DNA from: Avena insularis
Taxonomy: Eukaryota > Streptophyta > Magnoliopsida > Poales > Poaceae
Reading direction: 5' to 3'
Length of the DNA stretch: 64,000 nucleotides
NCBI GenBank assembly: GCA_023614405.1
Contig: CM042689.1
Span: 281,115,533 to 281,179,532 of the forward strand
The translations under genes were made by a program, and so were the position numbers. Position 1 is the stretch's first letter, and each line of letters opens with the position of its first letter. The notes under the pieces were generated by a model. It did no database searches. It was not told the origin of the DNA and worked only from the letters and a program-made list of their open reading frames with translations. Shown piece by piece: positions 56,436 through 64,000 of the stretch.

Positions 56436-59400
56436 TGTCACATCCCAAAATTTTCCAAATTTTGTAATGTGAAAAATAAATAAACAAAATAAATAATTAT
56501 TGGAATTTAGGGTGAAAAGAAACTTTTGATTTCCAAATGGAAACTTAAAATCCCATTTGAACAAACTTTGATTAATGTTTGAATCCAACTAAATTCAAAT
56601 CAAGTGAAATGCATTCTTCATAATTGCATCTAGAAATTTAAACACTTGAGAAATAAACCAAAACCCTAAAACCCTAATGGAATAAAATCATTTCCAAGAT
56701 ATCTCTAAGACCATGGTTTTGATCCATATAAAATTTTGTCAACAAACATTTATAAATGATCAAGAATGACAAATAAAAATATTATAAAACCATAGAAATT
56801 GATTTCATTCAATTTGGAACCATAGATAAAATCTTATGAAATTAATAAGATAAGGGAATTGAATTTCCAAAGCTAATAAATCACTTATCTAGAAATCCAT
56901 ACCAAATGGTGAGCAAATAATCCTAAAGATATTTAAAAGGATAAACAAATATTAAATAAGATTTTACAAATTGGAATCACCAAGTTTGGATCTATAAAAA
57001 AAGATATGGATTTTATAAGATAAAGATAGAAATATTAAATGAGGAATATTTAAAGGCCAAATTAAATCTTGACCTAATCCATAAGAAAATGGAATAAATA
57101 TAATCCAAATCCAATTAAAATAATGGATAAAGAATTTTCAAATTAAATAAACTGGCATTAACCAAATTCCATTTCCATTTGAATAAAGACAAAATCCCTA
57201 TTAGAAATGATTAATTAAATCATGGGAAAATAATATTTGGAATTTACCCAAGTGGAATAAAAGTTGTTTAATTAACTTAAATAAGATCAAAGAAATCTTC
57301 CAAATAAAATTTATGGAATTAAAACTATATATAATTTCATTGGAATAAAGACAAATACCCAATTTTAAATGATTAATAAATCATATTAAAAACATTCCAA
57401 ATAATTCAAGGTGAATTATTTGACACCCAAATAAACAAATAAAACCTACTGAAAATATTTGGAAAGATTTAGATTTCAAATGGAGTTTGAAAAACATTAT
57501 TAAATCTTATTTGAATTAATACAAGGGCCTATTTTAATTAATTAATATTCCCTAAAAAGAATAAATATATTATTCTAAATTTGACTTTAGAATGTATTAT
57601 TAATCAGTATTAAAATCTACTCAAAGTTTGGTTGAAGTTTGAATTCAAATAGCTGTTTGAAAAGATTAAACAAAATCAAAATAGAATAATAGAAATGGAA
57701 AAAGAAAAATGATCAGAACAAAAAATGTGAAACGGAACCAGCCCATCCAGTAGGCCCAACTAGCCCAGCAGCCCACTCCCACTCCCTCCCTGAAACGTTT
57801 TCTTTTACTCGGCAATGAACCCACTCGGTCACTGACTGCCTGGAACCACTCCTCCTCTCTCTTGCTTGCTGACACCAGGTCCCACTGCCAGTTCATCGTC
57901 GTCCTCACCCGCCGCTGACCACGCCCGGCCATTCTCGTGCCGTTTATTCCAGTAAATACGCAGTAACGACGCCATTTAAACAGCCTTGCGATCACGCGTA
58001 CATTAGCGCCTGCTCTCTCTCTCTCTCTTTTCCCTCACTCGTCCCACCTCCTCCGCCCCAGGGCTGCCCAAATTTCTCTCGACAACCTCCACTGCTCCGG
58101 CGAGTTTCTCTGTCGATTCCGGCCACCACCGTCAGCCTCACTGCCTCTAGAGCACACGAGATTTCTCACCATCATCTCCTGCACCTGCCAGTGCCTTCCC
58201 CTCGCTCGCTCGTGCCCCTATCATCGGTAACTACTTCGATCGAACGCGCCACCGTCTGCCATTTACTCCGGCGACCCTTTCCCGTAAGTACAGTCCACCC
58301 CTTGCCCTCCTTTTGATGCTCACTTGTCTACAACACGCATACGAAGCTAACAACAACCTCTGTTTCCTCTCTCGTGCTCTGTAGCATCGCCCTCGACGAC
58401 GACTGATCGCACCCGATGCCAGGCACCTCTCCAGCGAGCAATTATGGTCAATCCCGTGCGCCCCTCGACAAACAGTAAACACGTTGAGGATCAGCAGCAA
58501 CCTGCGAACCCGGTGAGCCCCCTCTCACTCTTCCTCGCATCCTGCATCGTCGCCAACCTCGCCGCTAGAGCATCGCCGCCGCGCGCTACCGTCGAGCGCC
58601 GCCAGTTAGTGGCTGGTGTGCTGTGAACCGTAGGATGGTGATCCAGTGGATACGATAGATCCACTTAAAGAGAAGAGGTATGCTGACCCGTGCCGCATGA
58701 TTTGCATTAGATCCTTCGGCCTGGATCTCTTGATCCGCGCGAAACGTTTTCAACCAATCAGAATAGGAAGCGTGGCCAGACTGTTTTACAAAAACCATAA
58801 AATGTTCTATAAGTTACTCAAACATGAAAAATTCATAACTTTCAAACCACACGTCCAAATTTTGCAAATTTTATATCAATGGAATCATCAAGACAAACCC
58901 TACCCAACCATGCACTTTGTTTAATGAATTGCTTCTGGAAAAATGGTTGTTTTTGCAGAAACTTGTGTAGGCATGTTTTGAATATAAAATTCATTCTAAA
59001 ATTATTTTTGTGATAAAACCTTTGGCAAATGGATTGTTTTGAACCTACTGACCATATAAACCAACTTGTGGTTTCAAAAACATATTATGTAAGGCAAAAG
59101 AATAAATCTTTGATTCAAAGCATTTCTAGTAAAATAAAAATATTGTTTATATGTTAAAAATACTTTTTGGATAAAAATCTTTGTGAAATGATTTGGATTA
59201 AACTCTCTGACCCCAAACACCAAGTTTTAGAATTAAAAATGTATTTTGATGAACCCTATAGATTATTACTTTGCTTAAGGCATTTTCAACCACATAAAAT
59301 ATTGATTTGGTTTAAAAATGATTTATAAGTAAAATATTTTGCAAATGGTTTTGCCACTTTTATAAAATGACCAATAGGTGTTTTAGAATGTTTATAACCT

Positions 59401-60831
59401 ATTAGAAACCACTTTTCCAAATAAAACAATCTTTGGCATGCTTGCATGGATTGCTTTGTTTCTAGTATTTTATGTGATGTTGCTTGAATGGTAGATTGAA
59501 TATTTGCTTGCTTGATTGAATTGTAGTGGAATTTGAAGAGTGTGAATATTGCAAGATCAAGGAGTGAACTTATATTCTATACCAAAAAGGCAAGTGATGC
59601 TTCATACTTTTGTCCCATTATTTTCATTATGCATTAGTGATGTTTCTAAGTAGGACTCACATGGAATTTTTTCTAAGTATAAACTATGCCATGGGAAATC
59701 CTAGTAGATGAAACCTTAGTAGAAATTTCCTAAGTTAAGATTCCTACTACTATCATGCTTATATTAGCTAGTAGAAAACAAGGGTGGAATATATTCATAC
59801 TATGGAATATTTCTAAGTCAAGGACTTGTGTTTTGTTTAATAAAACAACTAAGTGAATGAATCACCTGGGTGGAATGGAAGGAATGGTTTGTGTTGAGTG
59901 GTTACACATGGCCCATTTCTATGGTTTACCTTGTGTATCTCACTTGTGGATGGCCACCCAGGAACAAAGATATTTGAGATGTCAAATGTTGAGAAGCTTC
60001 AAGTGCAGCCACTTGGCATTATGGGCTATGCCTGGATCATATAGGTTGCAATAACTTAGCCAAATGGACAGTTGGTGGTAGGGGATTGATAGGTTAGAGC
60101 GCGTCCATTCTGGTCTAAGGGAAGGCTTCTGAAAGATCTTGTCTTGGTGAAACCAAGTCTTGTGGGGAAAGTGCACCACCTCTGCAGAGTGTAAAATCTA
60201 AGTACTTAGCCATGTCCCTGGCAAAGGACAATTTGAGCATCAAGACATGTAAGCTATCAAGAATCTCCTCATCCCAATTTCTAAGTTAAAAATGTTGTGG
60301 TTGAACAAGGGTTGAAGGTTCACCAATTTCTATTGGTGGTTCCTTGGGTGATTTTTGTCAAGCAAAAACGTAGTGTTTTCAAATGATAAGGAAAATCTAT
60401 TTTGAGCAAAGCAAGCCTAAGCTCCACTTAGCCAAATGCATATAGGTGATAGACTCCACTATACTATCATAGTATCACTTGCCAATACAATTCAAATGTA
60501 TTGACCCTTGTGCCTGTAACTTATTATGTTGCAGGTTTGTTTGGTGTTAGTGAAGTTTATTGATTAGGATTACAAGTCTACAACCAACATGACTGCCTCT
60601 GGCATTTTGAAGATGAAGGACTCCATGCTATAGTTATTTCTGCTACATTTTAATGAGATAGCCAAATGAGCTATGTAAGATGTAGTGAATTATTTTATTC
60701 CTGGTTATAAAGTTGTATTATGACATTTGTTTCTTGATATTACATCTTAACTATGGATGCTAGCTATTGATCCAGGGACTAGCATTGTAAACACAGGGAT
60801 CTCTACCTTATTAAAGGTTGGGACCTCTATA
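56436..60831 (+). repeat. Element B 3' LTR
   Basis: Matches 50342-54736 over its whole length. It ends CTCTATA where the 5' LTR ends CTCTACA. It includes the GC-rich block (about 57735-58630) with a conserved GTAAGT at 58284-58289. Confidence 0.93.
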
Positions 60832-60836
60832 GAAAG
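60832..60836 (+). repeat. Target site duplication GAAAG, right of element B
   Basis: Exact partner of 50337-50341. Element C pol resumes right after it. Confidence 0.93.
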
Positions 60837-61363
60837 TCAGGTTGGTAAAGGACAGATTGAAGATAGCACAGTCGCGACAAAAGAGCTACGCAGATCCAAA
60901 GCGTAGGGATGTCACCTATGAGGTAGGTGGTAGAGCCTATCTTAGAGTGTCACCACTTCTTGGAGTGAAGAGATTTGGAGTCAAAGGAAAATTGGCACCA
61001 AGGTATGTTGGACCATTCAAGATTCTGAGTCGCAAAGGAGAACTGGCATATGAAATTGAATTGCCTGAGTCACTGTCTGCCGTTCACAATGTGTTTCACG
61101 TGAGTCAGTTGAAGAAATGTCATCTGGAAATGGAAGAGACTTCTTTGAAGGACACTATACCTTTGGAAGAGGTCCAGTTGGAAAGTGATCTCACCTATGA
61201 GGAGAAACCTATCAAGATTCTGAGACTGCAGAAAGAGTTACTCAGACTAAAACTATCAAATTCTGCAAAGTTCAGTGGAACCACCATTCTGAAGAAGAAG
61301 CAACATGGGAAAGAGAAGATGATCTTCGAAAATACCACCCTCACCTATTTGCTAGCCAATCCG

Positions 61364-61381
61364 AATCTCGAGGGCAAGATT
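61364..61381 (+). promoter_or_regulatory. Decayed version of the pre-PPT hairpin, element C
   Basis: AATCTCGAGGGCAAGATT is at the same place as the perfect hairpins of elements A and B. Here it also codes the last pol residues. Confidence 0.6.
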
Positions 61382-61387
61382 CACCTT

Positions 61388-61397
61388 AAGGGGGTTA
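61388..61397 (+). other. Element C polypurine tract
   Basis: aagggggtta lies before the LTR start at 61402. The bases between (tatt) are not purines, so the tract is slightly decayed. Confidence 0.7.
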
Positions 61398-61401
61398 TAT
61401 T

Positions 61402-64000
61402 TGTAACATCCCAAAAATCATGGTTTATAAAGTTTGCATATCATTCATGCATTTATTAGCATTTGAGTTATTTCAAACAAAATTTCAAAATCAGAAACCA
61501 TTTATATGCCTAATGTATTTAAGATAAAGAGGCAATGGTTTTATTTTACTTTCCAAAATATGCCTTGTTTTGATCAAGAGGGTTATCAAAGGTGAACACA
61601 AGCTCACACAAATTTTCAAAGACAAAAATTCAAAACCTAAAACCCTTCATATGCCCAATAGTTATATTCAAATAAAGCATGGATTTATTTTATATTCAAT
61701 GGGCCAAAGTATTTGTGAACAAACAACAATGTTTCATACACAAATATGTGCTTGGATCACTTAACAAAAATCCATAGGAGATTTGAATTCAAAATCATTT
61801 GAATAGCATTTGAAAATGGTTTCAGAAAATCAAATAAGAAATATAAAAGAAGAAAAGAAATGGAAAAGGGCCAGCGCCACCATTCCAGCCCAACAGCAGA
61901 AACGGCCCAAACACCAGCCCACCCGGGTTCCCCTCTCCTCTCTGTTTCTCACCCACTCCCGCACCCCTCCTCTAGATGACGCTCTGGCCCCACACGCCCC
62001 TTCATCATCGTCCCCAAACCCCGCCCACGACCAGGCCCTCCGCCATTTCTTCCTTCTTCACTGCCGCAGTTTTAATTCGAGTAATTGCCATTGATTTCGT
62101 GCGTAATCGCCGCCCCTGCTCTAGATACTTAATCCCCTCTCCCTCGCGGCCATTTCCCCCAACACAGCCAGCCAGAAGCGCTGCTAGGCTCCACGAATTC
62201 TTGCTTGCACTACCGCAGCACCGATCAACTCCGGCGACTGCTTCCGGTGAATGTCGAGCGCCCCCTGTCTGTCGTCCATGCGAGCATGATCCTCTTGTCC
62301 ATATGCACCTTATGACACCTTTGTTTTGTTCTACATCGCCGCAGGACGTCGCCCCCGTCGTCGTTTGCAAACATCCGAGACGCAACTCAACTCCGGTGAA
62401 CGAATTCGGTAAAACCCGTGCTCCCCTTGACCCCTGATTCACTCGACTGTATTTGCCATGTCTTTGCGCACCTCCTAAAGCCAGACATTTTACGTTTGAT
62501 CTCTTGCATCCTAGGTCATCGTCTTCGACGGCGACAGTAAGCACCTGACGCGAGGACGAACTCCGACGAGGATTTGTTGTTGTGTCTGTGCGCCCCCACC
62601 CCAACCGTCTCCATGGTGAGCATCTCCATGACCTCATGACCTTGGTAAGCACCAGCACACCCCCCTCCCTACACCTCTGACCTCGCCAGCATGTCACTGC
62701 TAGAGGCATCGCCACCGCCAGCGCCATTCGCACCGCTGGATTTTGGTCAATCATGTCTGATCCATTGGATCTGGATCTAAAGGCCATGATTAGATGTTTA
62801 GATGAAGTGGTACGATTAGATCTAGGATGTGCATCATTATTTAGATCCTACGGTCCGCAAGCGTGATCCGGCCGAACCGGTACGCGCCAATCAGAGGCTG
62901 CTGTGTGGCTAAGTTTTAAATTTAAAATCTGGATTTTTATCTATTAGCTATTTAAACTTGTAAATTCAATAACTTTTTCTCTGTCTATCCAAAAAATACA
63001 AATAATATATCATTGGAATCACAAAAATAAATACTACACATCTGTAGGCTTGGTTTTGTGATTTGCTTCAGTTAAAATAGAATTTTATGCAGAGACATTT
63101 GTAGGCCTATTTTGTGTATAACAATTATTTGGAAAATGTTTTAAAAGCCAAATTAAGTTTATTTTGTGTATATTTGTTTAGTTTAGTGATTCAGTCATGT
63201 TTACTTGCTTGTTTAGTTTAGAAAAATTCATCACATGGCATTTGCATGCATTCATATATTTTTGCTTGAATATTTGAAATATGAATTTGGTGCTATCATT
63301 TTATGTGTAGATTTTGGTGCTAGTGGTGATTGTGATTGTGAGGATTGTTGCTACTCTCCCAAATACCAAGGAAAGTGGTGCTTCATATTTTTTCCCAATA
63401 TTTTGACTATGCATTAGTGATATTTTGTATAGGGCTTGCATGATGTTTTTGCTAAGTATCTATATGCTATGCTTGGGAAATCCTAGTAGTTGTAGACTTG
63501 TTAGAATTTTCTCTAAGTTAAGATACTTGCTATATTACCATGCTTAGCCTAGATAGTAGCAACCAAGGGTGGATTATATACATGCTATGGAAAATATTGC
63601 TAAGTCTTTGGACTTGTGTTTTTGCTTAATAAAAACAACTAAGTGAATGAATCACCTGGGTGGAATGGTATGTTTTGGTTATGTTGAGTGGTTACACAAG
63701 GCCCATATCTATGGTCTACCTTGTGTATCACACTTGTGGAAAGCCACCCAGGAACAAAGGGATTTGAGATTCCATATGTTAAGAAGCTTCTAGTGCAGCC
63801 ACATGGCAATATGGGATCTTCCTGGATCATATAGGTTGCAATAACTTAGCCAAATGGATAGTTGGTGGTAGGGGGTGATAGGTTTGGAATGCGTCCATTT
63901 TGGTATAAGGGAAGGCTTATGAAAGGTCTTGTCTCGATGCATGTCGAGTCTTGTGGGGAAAGTGCAGCACTTCTCGAGAAGGAAGAATCTAAGTACTTAG
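61402..64000 (+). repeat. Element C 3' LTR, truncated by the window end
   Basis: Starts TGTAACATCCC. It aligns with the 5' LTR but keeps an extra 1251 bp (61989-63239). From the 5' copy it should continue to about 64590. No coding content recognised. Confidence 0.88.
61870..62760 (+). promoter_or_regulatory. GC-rich block in element C 3' LTR, lost from the 5' LTR
   Basis: It begins with the same kind of sequence as in element B (ggcccaa...ccactccc) and is CpG- and C-rich. By position it probably includes the promoter and transcribed leader. Most of it (from 61989) is deleted in the 5' LTR. Confidence 0.4.

Larger units (their letters stand above)
50342..60831 (+). mobile_element. Element B: non-autonomous LTR retrotransposon (LARD type) inside element C
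   Basis: Complete 10.49-kb element with two LTRs of 4395 and 4396 bp, a primer site, a 1.7-kb interior coding one zinc-knuckle protein, a PPT and a perfect 5-bp target duplication (GAAAG). It has no pol. Its LTRs resemble element C's LTRs in their 3' third (for example 53510-54736 versus 43280-44507), and part of its leader matches element C's spacer. It is therefore a probable deletion derivative of the C lineage that relies on such elements for enzymes. In the first 350 bp the two LTRs differ at about five sites. The insertion splits C's integrase. Confidence 0.93.
60837..61401 (+). pseudogene. pol: Element C integrase C-terminus with decayed chromodomain
   Basis: Resumes the integrase reading: LKIAQSRQKSYADPKRRDV, YLRVSPLLGVKRFGVKGKL, APRYVGPFKILSR, YEIELPESLSAVHNVFHVSQ. 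This is the conserved C-terminal module of plant Gypsy integrases. The tail after YEEKPIKIL stands where chromoviruses carry a chromodomain. Chromodomain-like words (KFSGTTI, TWE) are only partly readable, suggesting frameshift damage. The frame ends near the PPT, where NLEGKIHLKG corresponds to the common pol end NLEDEIxFKGG. Chromodomains direct insertion to marked chromatin in related elements. Confidence 0.78.
42565..64000 (+). mobile_element. Element C: chromovirus-type Ty3/Gypsy retrotransposon, interrupted by element B
   Basis: Order: 5' LTR 42565-44507, primer site 44510-44522, two extra ORFs, gag, protease, RT, RNase H, integrase (to 50341), element B, integrase C-terminus with decayed chromodomain (from 60837), PPT, and 3' LTR from 61402 running off the window. 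Integrase following RNase H defines Ty3/Gypsy, and the C-terminal tail suggests a Tekay/Del-like chromovirus. The coding region has at least five in-frame stops and several frameshifts, so it is not autonomous now. Its 5' LTR has lost 1251 bp. It was inserted into a Copia integrase; the right-hand target repeat lies outside the window. Confidence 0.85.

Noticed and set aside
61976..62787. A 260-codon minus ORF and a 153-codon plus ORF in the GC-rich block, possible host gene.
   Set aside because: They lie within element C's LTR, overlap each other, and follow from high GC and few stops. Neither peptide shows a domain.

Overview
The window looks like intergenic DNA from a large plant genome, most probably a grass. 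That call rests on the Sirevirus (Maximus-like) LTR ends, a chromovirus with extra reading frames upstream of gag, and deep nesting of long LTR retrotransposons. I see no host gene, rRNA, tRNA gene or CRISPR array. Nearly all of the 64 kb is explained by five retrotransposons inserted into one another. Every coding feature is retroelement-derived, and most are broken.

Nesting from oldest to youngest. (1) The apparent original host is a decayed Copia pol fragment on + (about 41900-42564, pre-integrase and integrase). (2a) On its left is the 3' end of a Tat-lineage Ty3/Gypsy element (37142 to about 41843/41900). It has a spliced antisense gene (40360-37142, minus) and a 3' LTR from 41084. (3a) Element A, a gag-only LTR element, sits in that Tat element: end of its 5' LTR 1-623, internal region 624-3193, 3' LTR 3194-6999 plus 35083-37141. 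(4a) Element A's 3' LTR is split by a tandem Sirevirus array on minus (7000-35079): four LTRs and three internal regions, period about 8.5 kb, bounded by one 5-bp direct repeat, CAACT.

(2b) On the right, a chromovirus-type Ty3/Gypsy element (element C, 42565 to beyond 64000) is inserted into the Copia integrase. It carries two extra ORFs, gag, protease, reverse transcriptase, RNase H, integrase and a decayed chromodomain, with several stops and frameshifts. Its 5' LTR has lost 1251 bp that the 3' LTR keeps. (3b) Its integrase region is split by element B (50342-60831), which has 4.4-kb LTRs and a 1.7-kb interior coding only a multi-zinc-knuckle protein, with a perfect GAAAG target duplication.

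Elements A and B encode related proteins with five or six CCHC-like knuckles and no recognisable capsid domain. Both keep a short hairpin next to the polypurine tract that matches the end of element C's pol. B also resembles C in LTR and leader, so B is probably a non-autonomous relative that inserted into a possible helper. Older layers carry many in-frame TAG stops, as expected from cytosine deamination at CAG. The Sirevirus copies are broken only by short deletions, so they are young or contain assembly errors.
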